From NCBI GenBank assembly GCA_003049485.1, contig PYST01000036.1, positions 62,001 through 126,000 of the forward strand: a stretch of 64,000 nucleotides of DNA, read 5' to 3'. Below are positions 44,680 to 55,671 of this stretch, piece after piece. The number at the start of each line of letters is the position of its first letter. The first letter of the stretch is position 1. A program made the position numbers and the translations under genes. Below the pieces are notes generated by a model. That model did no database searches and was not told where the DNA came from. It saw only the letters and a program-made list of their open reading frames with translations. The DNA is from Ophioceras dolichostomum. Its lineage: Eukaryota > Ascomycota > Sordariomycetes > Magnaporthales > Ophioceraceae.

Positions 44680-46109
44680 ATGGCCAGCCACGATGACGAC
44701 ACGATGCCGGAGGCGACGGAGGGTTACACTTTGAGCCAACCGAAGCAGAGTCTGGCCGAGTATAAGCAGATGGGTGAGTCCACACCAACACCTTCCTGGT
44801 TTCTGGCCTCGTCCCTGCCCCGTCCCGTGCCTTCCCTTCCAGTTTGACGGGCTGTTCCGCCGCCGCGCCACGTCGGCGACGATCGCGCCTATTGCATCAC
44901 CCTCGATTTGGCTTCGTCCATGTCTGCCTGCATGCGTTGCACAGCCAAGGCGCGCACCCACCCCTCAGGCCTCTCCAATGGGCTCCAATGGGCTCTCCTC
45001 TGGCAGAGCCCCTCCCTCGTCCTCCACCCACGAACCGAACACCACGTCGAGCTAAAATGGCCTGCACCTCCATTCATTGTGCCACTTGAGATTCCAGCCT
45101 GTCTATTATCCCGGGTTACGCGAATCATGCCCTCTCTGCTCTGCTCTGCTCCCCTCCCACCCCACTGCACGCACTCTCTCTTCCAACTAAGTAGCCATGT
45201 CACCAGAGCCCAAGTCCGTGTCAGTTCCTAACCGCCCAGGCACCTCGCCGACCCAAACAAAACAGACGCCGGAGATGAGTCCCTCCAGAGATACAAGGAG
45301 TCCCTCGGCCTCGGCCAGGGCAAGGACCTCTCGGACCCGAACGACCCCCGCGTGTGCATCATCCTCAGCCTGACGATGGACTCTCCCGGCCGGCCGCCCG
45401 TGACGATCGACCTCTCGGAGCCCGGGAGCGAGGCCACGCTCAAGGACAAGCCGTTCAAGATCAAGGAGGCCTCCAAGTTCACCATGTCCGCCACGTTCAA
45501 GGTCCAGCACGAGATCCTGAGCGGCCTGCACTACGTCCAGATCGTCAAGCGGAAGGGCATCAAGGTCGGGAAGGACAGCGAGATGATTGTGAGGGACACG
45601 ATAGATACCCTGCGTCTTCACACTACCTTCCAATGGCGGGGTTGGAGAAGCGGCAGCTGGATATGTTTTTGGGGATAACCACTTGCTGATATGCCACTAC
45701 CACCCACGCCTTATTGATGTACAGGGAAGCTATGCACCCAACACCGACAAGCAGCCTACTTACTCCAAGAAATGTGAGTTCCTCCTCCTACGACATCAAA
45801 CCCCCTTCAAGGACACCCTTTCCACCATCATCTAGCTTGTTCGTATCCCCTAGAAGAGGCTAACGCATGGACCCGTGGTCTTTAGTCCAAGAGGAGGAGG
45901 CCCCATCCGGCATGCTCGCCCGCGGCCACTACAACGCCGTTTCTAGCTTCGTCGATGACGATAAGAAGCAGCACCTGAAGTTCGAGTACGTATCGCCACA
46001 CGTATATTATTTCCGCTCCCTTTCAGCGGCCCGGCCCTACTTTGCTAACGCTGGCTCGCGTTCGATTTCGATAAACAGGTGGAGCTTCGATATTGCCAAG
46101 GACTGGTAG
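44680..46109 (+). CDS. RDI1: Rho GDP-dissociation inhibitor
   Basis: Five exons: 44680-44773, 45266-45588, 45725-45773, 45886-45985, 46079-46109 (198 aa, normal for the family). RhoGDI holds prenylated Rho GTPases in the cytosol in the GDP form. The N-terminal regulatory arm carries MPEATEGYTLSQPKQSLAEYKQM, then the immunoglobulin-like domain starts (DESLQRYKESLGL; PVTIDLSEPGSEATLKDKPFKIKE; FKVQHEILSGLHYVQIVKRKGIKV; GSYAPNTDKQPTYSKKFQEEEAPSGMLARGHYNAVSSFVDDDK; LKFEWSFDIAKDW). The last join restores the canonical end F.W.F.I.KDW. Intron 1 is unusually long (492 nt) and sits just inside the regulatory arm. The acceptor choice at 45265 gives DAGDES, which fits the family; an acceptor nine bases later would also keep frame. 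Confidence 0.9.
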
Positions 46110-46115
46110 ATAAAT

Positions 46116-46171
46116 ACCTGCCTACCTACCTACGTCTACCTACCTAGGTAGGTAAAGTAGGTAGGTACCTA
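46116..46171. repeat. CCTA/TAGG palindromic repeat beside RhoGDI stop
   Basis: Six bases after the RhoGDI stop begins a run of CCTACC units that turns into TAGGTAGG units, centred near 46145 on TACCTAGGTA. It is a potential stem-loop in the 3' untranslated region. Confidence 0.8.
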
Positions 46172-46585
46172 TGGTTACGCCACTCGGCTTGGTTCGTTGC
46201 GGAGAACTAGGTGACCCCGCGGGAGGCACGGCGAGCTCGGCGTTTGTATGCACGCATGCGTGATGAGATCCGAGAATCGAGCGGTATAGGGGGCTGACGA
46301 CAGGCGGAGAGATTTGGGCATAGAACGAGGGGGAGGGGAGAGGGGACGAAACTGCTGTCCCCAAGGTTGATCTTGGGATGATGATGGCGCACGATCTTTT
46401 CTTTGCGTACCTGATGCTTGTTGAGAGAGGTGTAGCGGAGTGGAGGATGAACAAAAGGAAGACCAAAACCCCCTACATAAATCTGTCAACTTTTTTTTTT
46501 TTTGCACTTTGTCTCGTTTCCTCCTCTCCTTCAAAAGCGAATAAGAACCCGAACTCCCAAAAAACAGGGACTCTTTCCTCCTTTC

Positions 46586-46612
46586 CCTACCTACCTACCT
46601 AAGGTACCTACC
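46586..46612. repeat. CCTA/TAGG repeat
   Basis: CTACC tandem units followed by AAGGTACCTACC, of the same type as the block near the RhoGDI stop. Confidence 0.7.
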
Positions 46613-47080
46613 AATGCAGAAAACGACTGACTGGTGGACGATCTAAGGTTAGATAACTTTCAGTTTACTAACGATGACTTGCTAGGCTGGGGCTAAGGCT
46701 GGCTGTTGGTATATAGGTATCTTTCTTTCTATTGTTGGTGTTGATAAAAACGTCGCTCTGTACTCCTAGTGAGAATAGACAATCAGGTTGGGGGGATGTC
46801 CAGAAGAGCCGCGACGCTGAGCTCCAGTGATGGCAAAAAGATGTACAAGGGCAATATGAGCCATTCTTAGTCCCACACAGCATAATAAACAGACGCCCCA
46901 GGGTTGGGGGTGTCGGATAGAGTTACCGCCCTTCCTCTCATTATAGTCGGATTACCGACTGTATCTTAGTCTCCTCCCTCGCCAGGAGACAAAGTCGGCT
47001 TCCACGCCCAACCCCCGCCAGACCAGCCCATCTATATTATAGGTAGAAGCTGGGGGAGTCGCCCTATCAAGCCTGCCTGG

Positions 47081-47106
47081 GCTCTCTCTCTCTCTCTCTC
47101 TCTCTC
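47081..47106. repeat. CT dinucleotide microsatellite overlapping the PPG1 stop
   Basis: About thirteen CT units. The stop codon of PPG1 (complement of 47105-47107) is formed at its right border, so tract slippage would change only the 3' untranslated region. Confidence 0.85.
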
Positions 47107-48371
47107 ACAAAAAGTAATCCGGCAGCGCGCCCGAGTCCGCCGTCTTCTCGCCTCCCGGCTGCATGTCCTTAACCGACTCGTTCTCGGGCGCGGCCGCGAA
47201 GACGTTGAAGAACCTCTCCCCCGTGTCGCTAACCTCGAGCACGCTCGCCATGTTGCCGCAGCGGTAGCAGTAGTTGGGCGCGCTCCACACGGTCGACAGG
47301 CGGTCGTCGTACAGGACCTGGAACCCCTCCTGGCACAGCTGGTGGGCGCGCAGGATGTGCGACATGCTGTTGACGGCCAGGAACTTCTTGACAACCTGCG
47401 CGCCGAACGTGTAACCGGCGCCGCGGGGGGACAGGGAGAACTCGTCGCGCTCCGGGTCCGGGTCCGACCAGACGAGGTCGGCCATGGGACCCTCGTGGGG
47501 GATCTCGCGGAATCGGTCGATAATTTTGATTTGGTCGATTGAGTGGATTGAGGGGGAGAGGCCTGGTGTGAGGGACCATAGGGGTGGGTGTTTAGTCAGG
47601 GTGTGAACGAGGGGAAAGAGGCGAGAGGAGAGCCTTTGACTAACCGCCATGTACACAGAATATTTGGTCGTTTATGACGACGCTAAGGGTAAGGAAGTCG
47701 AACATGTCGGTGAAGTAATGCCACACGTTGGCGTTTCCGTATTTCCTGGAGCATTCCGTGTAGAAGCCGTAGGACTGCGTAACTCCGCGGGACTCGTGGT
47801 TGCCCCGGATCAAATGCACGCGGTTTGGGTATCTCAGTTTCAAACAGACAAGGAGAGATATGGTCTCGACGCTGAACATGCCGCGGTCGACGTAATCGCC
47901 TGTTCTCTCTCTCGCACACACGCATGCGCGGGGCGGGCGTTAGATCTCCGCTGCTCGTTCGTGCTTGCTCTAGAAGGGGCGGGCGGAGCGGGAGTAGGAG
48001 GAGAAAGAGGTAGGCACGGCACGGCACGCACCAAGAAAGAGATAATTTGTATCGGGACACCAGCCTCCTATCTTGAATATCTCGATCAGGTCGAAGAACT
48101 GCCCGTGGATGTCGCCCACGACGGTGATGGGCGCGCGCACGTGGACCACATTGCTCTCACGCATCAACAGCTCCTTCGTCTTGGCGCATATCGCCTCGAT
48201 GACCGACTCGGCAAGGAGCTCCTTTTTGTATAGGCGCTCGATGCACTCGTCCAGGTCGACCGAGGCTATGTGCGTGGAATGGACAGCGAGTTGTTAGTGC
48301 TCGGCCCCTGCCTAGCTGGTAGGGAGGGAAGGTAGGGTGGGGGAAGTGGACTGACTGGGTAGGCCGGGCAT
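47105..48371 (-). CDS. PPG1: Ppg1, PP2A-like protein serine/threonine phosphatase
   Basis: Four exons on the - strand: 48356-48371, 48032-48265, 47645-47899, 47105-47562 (320 aa). The catalytic motifs GDIHGQF, GDYVDRG, RGNHES and FCVHGG are complete. The exon 3/4 join makes [37 protein letters not shown] and RAHQLCQEG plus [10 protein letters not shown] point to the Ppg1 branch rather than PP2A, PP4 or PP6. The C-terminal PDYFL is the usual carboxymethylation-type end. Ppg1 works with STRIPAK-like or septation/adhesion pathways in fungi (family knowledge). The first coding exon is only 16 nt (MPGLP plus one base) and is assigned because exon 2 opens directly into [11 protein letters not shown] without an ATG. 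It is divergent from the zinc-knuckle gene. Confidence 0.88.
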
Positions 48372-49860
48372 GTTGTCCTTTGGTTAAAAGGGGGGAGAAG
48401 GGAGCTAGGCGTCTAAGCTGCGTCGCGCCCTATGAGGCTGGCTGCGGCTCCGCTCGGTAGCGGGACTTGTCTGCGGCGCAGGGAGAGTATGCTGTTCTTT
48501 GCCGGGCAATGATTCGGTCGACTCGGAAGCGGGAGGCGGTCGTCGTCGTCGTCGTTGTCTCCGCGGGATCCAACATATTTGAAGAGACAATGGCAAAAGA
48601 AGGGCGGGCTTCGGGGCGTTGTCACATCGGTATATTAAGCGGAAGGCGAGCGGCCGTCAAGCGTCTATGTCATAAGCGCTTTCTGGAAGCATTCGCGAAA
48701 GTCGTTCAGAGAAAATGGAAAGCTGTTAGAGCGATCGTTGGAATGTAGGCTGATGAATGATGGGGGACCACTCCCCGACAAAACATCAATTACAAAAGTT
48801 CCAGGAGGTGGTCGCCGGTTCAACTTCGGGACCCTTTTCCATTTTAAGGTTGCAAGGGGCGTGCTTGTATCCAACTCACGATCATTAACAGTAGGTCGAA
48901 TAGGTTCAGATGAGAGTGATGTTTCGCGCGATGAGCATTACGAATCTTCTTCTGATCCAATCCAAACAAAATAATTTCATCCTCGCTGTCTAGTCCTCCA
49001 CACTGTAGAGTTGCGATCAGGTGCAAAGTCACTTGCTTGCTCATGAAAGCCACTGAGCACAGGAGGGAGGGATGGACCAATGTTTCTCCGCACGACCCAC
49101 TTCCCGGAACTCCTCCTGCCAAGAAGGTAACATCGGATGATGGCCCGTGCGCGGAACCATGTGGCGTAAAATGGGTGTGACAATCGCGAACCCTGAGAGA
49201 TTCCCCAGGTCAAACCATTTCCGACCCTCAATTTTCCTCGGGGCGTGGGAAAGCTTGCTGGGGCCGCGCCGTCCAGTCTTCCTCGGAGTGTCGTCGCGTG
49301 GACTGGGACCCTCTTACCTCCTGGATGGCCTTCCCTGGATCCGTTTGACAGCTTGTCTTGAGGGGGTCGGAGGATTGAGTTGACGCTAGACGACGGCGGG
49401 AGCTAGCCAGCGCCAGCCACAGGCAGCTCGGGCCAGCCACTTCCTGCCAGGACTGACGCCGGTGGTCGCGAGGCGGCTAGATCCATTGACTTTTGAGAAG
49501 CAGACGCGAGGCGACAAACTCCTTCTCGGTCACCTCTCCGTGGTGCGGCGTTGACTTGACCGGTCTGCTGGGTCAGTCGCACGCCCGTTGTTTGCAGGCC
49601 CACGCGGTCTACTTCGTTTATTGCATCACTGAGCTTGTCGACGTATCATGCTCTCAAACTCTTCTCGACCTTGTTTTCCTCCTGGAACTTCCCTGCATAG
49701 TCATTGAGCTTATTTGCCGCCTTTTATTGCCTTTCTTCTTTTAGTTTTTTAATACTGTTTCTTCTTTTCCCACCTCGCACCGAGCCCAGTCCAGCCCCTG
49801 CCTGGATCGGGAGCTGGCCCCCGTTTCTTTGATCTCCCTCGCCGTGTCGAGTTCTTCGAT
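48372..49860. promoter_or_regulatory. Divergent promoter region PPG1 / zinc-knuckle gene
   Basis: About 1.5 kb between outward-facing starts. It has a pyrimidine-rich leader before 49861. No gene is supported. Confidence 0.45.
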
Positions 49861-52133
49861 ATGGCCGGGCGTGCCCCTGGACAAGATGGACCCAGGGAAG
49901 ACCCCGAGTGTTACAACTGTGGCGTAAAGGGGCATTTTGCTGTAGCATGTCCCGAGGAGGTTCGCAAGGTGCCAGCGTACGTTCAGATGTCTCCTCACCA
50001 CATAGTTCACACCTGCGGCCTGTGACGCCACAGTTGTGCTCACCAATCATGTGCTCGAAGCTAACAACCATCCAAGGGGTCTGGAGGCATTTCGTCAGCG
50101 AAAGGCTGCTTCGCAGACCAAAGGCTCGGGTGGAGGCGGCAAAGGTGGGAATAGCATGGTGATCACTCGGTACGGCCCGCCACCAGGCGTTCTGCCCCCG
50201 AGTCTTCCTTACGCCCCCGCTAGCCTGCCGCCCCCGCCGGCCCCACCACCTCCGGCTCCCCCAGTTCTGTACGCACCTCCACCGGCTCCGCCGCCGGTGC
50301 CTGGGCCTTGGCAATATCCTCCTGCTGCTCCGGTCGGCTATCCCACCCCCGGATACGCTCCAGGGCCTCCCCCACCCCCAACTTATGACGCATATGGCTA
50401 CCCGCAGCCTTCGTATGGACCTCCTCCGCCTCCGCAACCTGGTCCACCTGGTCCCCCTGCGGCTCCGCAGTACTACCAGCCGTATCCCCCTCAACCGCAG
50501 CCGTACTATCCTCCCGCTCCGCAACCTTACGCCCCTGCTCCCTACCCACCACCAATACCTCATCCCCAAGTGGTCCCACCTCCCCCATCTGCCTATCCCC
50601 AGGGACCACCATCCCTTCCTCCCTATCCCCCCGCCCCCTACGAAATAGCACCTGCATATCCACTTCCGCCATTTCCCCCGGAAAGCGCACGAGACTATCC
50701 ACATAGCGGTCGTGGTCGCAGTCACAATCGCGGCGGAAAAGGCAGGGATAGAGACCGTGATCGCGATCGAGGCCGTGGGCGGGATAGAGATAGGGACCGG
50801 GATCGGAAGCAGAACCGGAAGGACCCACCCCGCCATACTCATGCATCTGCGACCTCAACGGACAAGCCAAAGTCAGATCAGCGACGCAGCGCTCCCGAGC
50901 CGGACACGCCGACCTCCTCAGCCGACGCCAAAGGTCCCAAGGGAAAGGAGAAGCTCAAGGAGGACCCGGACGACGACTTCCAATGGGAGCTGCGGGCAGC
51001 ATTCACCGAGGTCTCGACCAAGCCTGCTGATCCAGTCGGCACGCCTCTCCCCGCGGAGTACAGCGATGCCCCAACCATTCCTCCGGCTTTTAACGCCAAG
51101 GCCATCAAGTCCGAGTTCTTCACCCCAGACAACTGTGATGAGTTCTGCCTCTCCATCCGTGACTCGAAGACCTGGCACATTGTCAAACGCGATCCCGCCT
51201 TCTCATGCTGGCCCGGGATGACTCGTCGTCGTTTCCCAAACACTCGCCACGAATACTTCACCTACCGCACGCGGTCGACCCCCTACGCCGGCGAACTCGT
51301 GGTTGAGGCGGATATCGAGCGCACTCCTCCACCTCAGTACAAAAGGTCGCCACTCCATATCCCGACAGGACCTTCAGCGGGACTGTTGGGCAAACACGGA
51401 CGTGACAGGATTAATGGGAATGACGAACCACACTCCAAACGCTTCAGAAGCTCTCAATTCCACTCATCATCCCCCGGCGCGTATGGCCGTCATCGGGAGG
51501 GTAGCGAACACAATCACCGCACCGCCAGCGACCACGATAGGCGGCCGCTCAACGGGCGGGCGGAACATCGCCGCCCGAATGGCTCGCCGTTTGACCCCCG
51601 TGCACGGCACGATTCAGGCTACCACAGCAACAACTCCAGTGACAGGCAGTACGGCGGATACAACGGGTCGAGACCGTCCCGGGACGCTAGAGACACATCT
51701 TTCTCCCAGTCGCCACCACCGCCATCGCGAGGCCTCCCGAGATACGAACGTGGGAGAAGATCTGAGAGCCCTCGCGGTGCTGAGCGCGACCGTGTGCGGA
51801 AGGCGCCGTCCAGGCCCAGGTCTCCCGCCAGCAGTAGGAGCAGGTCTAGTTCGCCTCTGGATGAGTTTGAGATGCAGATGTTGGGTATGGCCCCCGTCGA
51901 GCCTCCAAGCGACAAGGAGAAGAAGGGCACGCTGGCGGATGCTAAGATCAAACGTCGGCAAGTGGTCAAAGTTGACGAAGCGTTCAGGTATGTCTTTGAC
52001 CGGTTGATTTCGGTTCTCCTTTCTGTCCCTCATCCCCGTTCCTCGTCCATTGCCCCCTTTCCATCCGTTCTCTATTATTCTCTACTTCTGCAGGTTCTCC
52101 GTCCTTAACAATCCTGATAGTCGCCGCTGGTAA
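49861..52133 (+). CDS. CCHC zinc-knuckle protein with Pro-rich and RD/RS regions
   Basis: Three exons: 49861-49976, 50077-51987, 52094-52133 (688 aa). One CCHC zinc knuckle lies at about residues 17-30 (CYNCGVKGHFAVAC), which usually binds RNA. It is completed by VPAGLEAFRQRKA after intron 1 (GTACGT...CTAAC...CAAG). Residues about 60-270 are Pro/Tyr/Ala-rich. A strongly charged RDRDRDR tract then precedes a conserved-looking segment (DFQWELRAAFTEV...KSEFFTPDNCDEFCLSIRDSKTWHIVKRDP). The tail is Arg/Ser/His-rich with SRSRSSSPLDEFEMQMLGM and, after intron 2, FSVLNNPDSRRW. This architecture suggests a nuclear RNA-processing factor. No named family is assigned. The Pro-rich segment generates spurious frames on the other strand. 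Confidence 0.78.
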
Positions 52134-53703
52134 GAGGGGAGACGCACGGCTTGTGCCTCTCACGGCCCTCCACACAGCCCTCCCATATTTTTCTCTCACC
52201 CAACCGCACGAACAAACAAAACCTTCCGGGATCCTAGCCCCGGTCCCAGCAAACCCACAAACTTTTTTTCATTTGTGGGCATATGTTCGGTCGATCGACG
52301 ACCATGGAGCCGTGTTTTTTGCCACACGCAGTTCGCTTTCTTCAAAACAGGGGCATCATATCCACGCTAGGTGCGACTCGGCTCCTCGACTTTCCTCCCT
52401 CCCTACCTCTCTTCACCCGAGGATAATCATATATGGGATGTGAGCACCGTTCTCACAGAGCACCTTACATACGGTCATACGCTTTTGTCTGCTCGGCCCA
52501 AGGCGTTCCGGTCCGGCAAGGACGGCTATCGGGACAAGGTGATGCATCACTTTTCCTCCTACTTTTCACTGTCATTTTTTCGATGGCATCGGCTCCTTCC
52601 TGTTTATAATGGAGATATCACCTGGGCTTTTGGCGTCGACGGGACCATATCGTTGCATTCCGGGGCCTTTTATTCACTCTCAGATATTCCATACACACAC
52701 TAGCATGCATTAATGTCTTTCACCTTTTTAAAATTATCACCGCTAAATTGGAGTCACCTACCGTGCTCCTGCTCATCCTCGCGCCCACATTGTGTGCGTG
52801 GGCCGCTCGATGATAGGCTTGCTTCATTTCGCGAGGCTTTCCTCTTTTCTCAACGGTTCATACATCTATAGCGCCGTTCCGTTTCCAGTGCCGGTCTCCA
52901 GTCTGCAGCATAGAATGTTGCCAACGACCTTCTAGTTAGCATGTCACTTTCATGAGTGAAAAGAAAAATCTGGATAGCCTGACAACCTGTAGACGCTAGG
53001 CTGAGAACACATTCTGTTCCATATCACAAGACATGTTAGCAAAAGTTGTGAAGCGTCACCATCAACCTCAGTGGCTGGTATTATCGACCATCTACAGCTA
53101 AAAGGCGTAAAGAGCCAAACGTGACTGGGGACTGCATTTTAAGAAAGGCCTTTAACGCAGTCTGGTTTGGGACCAATCGCAGGCTTTTCTTGTCCAGGGG
53201 CGCACGGCTAGCTAGCCATGCCTCCTCAAGGCCTTCTCTTCTTGGGTGCATAAAAGTGCCGAGTGGCAAACCTTGTCCTCTGACCTCATCCCAGGAGAAC
53301 GAGATCGCTTAGGAGCGAGCAGGCGAAATGGACAGCGTAGGTTGCAGTTGCGGCCTTGCTTATCCCGCTTGTCTTCGTAACCAAATACCCAAGTAGCTCG
53401 AGATTCCCCAGGGTAGCCTCACCCCTGGCCCAGCTGGGATGGGGCTGCGTGAGAAGCAGCGACCTGAGAGAAAGGGGTGAAGAAACCAAGAGGACAAATA
53501 AGAGTGGGCGTGATAGACTGTATTGCCTTGGAGGCCGAGCAAATCCGGAACCAGCTTAGGGAGGAATTCTGCGTTGACGTTAATGTAGAAGGTCCCCAAG
53601 GCAATATAGAGCAGTCTCCAAACTAGAGCGCGTTTCTGTCACCGCTCATCCGCTTCTCCGTCCCTCCAAATGTATCAAGATACAAAAACCACACCTATGA
53701 AAC
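52134..53703. other. Convergent intergenic region
   Basis: 3' side of the zinc-knuckle gene and of the CorA-like gene. It is mostly T-rich on the left half. No gene is seen. Confidence 0.5.
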
Positions 53704-55671
53704 CTAGCGACTCACGCAGCCCAGTAACAGCCCCAAGCCACGAGCACCACGAGCACCGCCAGCACTACCATCGCCATCGCCGCCGCCGCCATTGCTGCCA
53801 ACACCATTACCACCGCTGCCCCAGCTCCCACTGCTCTTCAACTCCACCCCGCCAGGGTGGTGCATGCCAACAACCGGCCTCGGGCTCCGCGGCGACGCGG
53901 GCGAGCAGCAGTAGTACCGCCGACAGAGGAGGCGGTCGCGCCGCGTCAGGACGACCCAGAGGCCGAACACGGCCGCCGTGCAGGGCACGGCGCACGCCCA
54001 GAACACCCAGGGGCTCTCCTGGACCAGGGGGATGGCGCCCAGCCACGGCGTGGCGAACAGGGCGGCGATGGCGGTCGCGGGCAGGAAGGCCATGGTCATG
54101 ACGGCGATGACCTTCATGGAGGTGCCGTCCTGCTTGGCGGAGCGGGCGAGGGAGATGCTGGCCCAGGCTTCGTCGCGGGTCATTAGGTTGAATATCTGGT
54201 TGGGGAGGGGGGGGGGCGCATCATTCGTTAGCGTATACTCATGAGATTTTGTAAGAAGTCGTAGGTAGGGCAGTAGCGAATGCCTGTGGTATGTGAGAGT
54301 GAGTGAAAGAAAGAGTGGATGAGTGATGCTTAGGCTTCAGGTAGGTACAAACAAAGCCATACATACCACGCTAAGCTGGTTCTTGGCCCGCTCACGGAGG
54401 TACTCGATATCAAGCTCCGTATTAGCGAATTGGGCCTCGAGAAGCCGTACCGCATCATCCAGTACTACGGGCGCTGCTGCTGCTGCTGCTGCTGCTGCTG
54501 CCGAACCACCACCAAAGTTCCTCCTCCTCGGCGGCGGTGATGATCTCTGGCCAGAGGTAGTAGTAATGTCGCCAAGCCCAAAAGCCGTGAGCGCCTGCCG
54601 GTTATGCCTCAGCTGCCGCATCAGATGCTCCAGCTTGACCAGTGACGCCCCCATGGCCTGCGACATGCCAGCGAGCCGTCTCAGCTCGCCCTCCACCGTC
54701 CCGTCTTCGTTTTCGTCTTTGGTGGTGGTGGTGACTGACAACGTGCTTGCGGCGGTGGTGTGGTACGGCGGCGGCGTCGTCGTCACGTTCCGCCAGGGAT
54801 GCACCGTGGTCGCGGACTCGACCTCCTTGATCAGCGCCGCGCGCTCGCGGACCATTTTACCGAGCGAGCCGGACACCTGGATGGCGCCGACTAGCATGGG
54901 GAGGAGAGGAGAGAAGAACGGCGGCGATCCGGAGTTGGAGCCGGATCTGGGGCCGGAGCCGATCAGCGCCGCCACCCGCTGCTGCTGCTGCTGCGAGCTG
55001 TGCTCGCTGTGCAGCAGGTTCAGGTACTGCTCCGCGTCTTCGTGTGCGCGTCTGATGTTGCGCACGAAGATGACGCCGTTGAGCCCACGGCACCCTCCTC
55101 CAGTTGATGATGACGCATCATGCCCCCCAGTGCCGCCAGTACCGTCGCTGGTACTGCCGCTGCGGTGGCTTCCGCCATTGGCCGTGGTGGTCCAGACGAG
55201 CATGAACGACGACGCCTTCCAGTAAAAGGAGGAGCCGACGCGGTAGAAGGCGCACTGCCGCCGCGAGACCATGCTCAGCATGCAGGTGTCGATCCCAAAG
55301 ATGTCGAAGAGGTTGAGGATGTCTTCCCGGCTGCCGTGGAAGGTCTGCGCGACGCTGCCTTGCTCGAATAGGACTTTCACCAAGGTTAAGGCGACGAGAG
55401 GAGGAGGGGTAGAGGTGTGTGGCTGCGCTTCGGCACTTTCTGCCGTTGCTGCATTCTCTGCTGCTGCTGCGTCTCCTTGGTCTACGGCGGCAACAGCTGA
55501 CGGGATCTCCTCGATGGTCATAGAGGCATTACGCATCGGCATAAAGCCACTGCCGTCTTCGGCCCCTTTGCCTTCGCCCTCGCCGATAGTGACGACATCG
55601 TAACGGCAGTGACGGCGGAAGAAGCGTTGCTGTCTGAAGTCATCCTCGGCCGCTTCTCGGAAGCTGTTCAT
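53704..55671 (-). CDS. CorA-like protein with two C-terminal membrane helices
   Basis: Two exons on the - strand, 54367-55671 and 53704-54195 (598 aa), with donor GTATGT and acceptor AACCAG. The join gives NQLSVIFNLMTRDEA, the CorA-type stalk helix leading into TM1 (VIAVMTMAFLPATAIAALFATPWL), then TM2 (VFWACAVPCTAAVFGLWVVL). The canonical GMN selectivity motif after TM1 is absent, as in the many fungal CorA-like proteins that may not carry magnesium. The N-terminal part has a beta-rich cytosolic segment (LFDIFGIDTCMLSMVSRRQCAFYRV). It carries a poly-Ala run from a GCT repeat and other Ala/Gly/Gln runs. The start at 55671 is the first plausible ATG; an unrecognised upstream exon is possible because the N terminus looks short for the family. 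The Gly-rich C terminus may continue differently if a donor near 53716 is used. Confidence 0.7.
54472..54503. repeat. GCT trinucleotide repeat encoding poly-Ala
   Basis: Ten uninterrupted GCT units followed by GCC on the + strand. The - strand reads it as an Ala run in the stalk region of the CorA-like protein. Confidence 0.9.

Larger units (their letters stand above)
46110..47104. other. Convergent intergenic region RhoGDI / PPG1
   Basis: The 3' ends of two genes meet here. It holds two CCTA/TAGG repeats (46116-46171 and 46586-46612), a T11 run near 46490, and a CT dinucleotide tract at its right border. No gene is seen. Confidence 0.6.

Noticed and set aside
41516..46109. The idea that the F-box and RhoGDI genes plus BQT4 form a functional cluster
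   Set aside because: The genes have unrelated roles and ordinary spacing; nothing in the sequence links them.
50220..50842. Arg/Trp/Gly-rich frames on the - strand opposite the zinc-knuckle gene
   Set aside because: They are antisense products of Pro-rich and RD-rich codons; the + strand has the zinc knuckle and consistent splicing.
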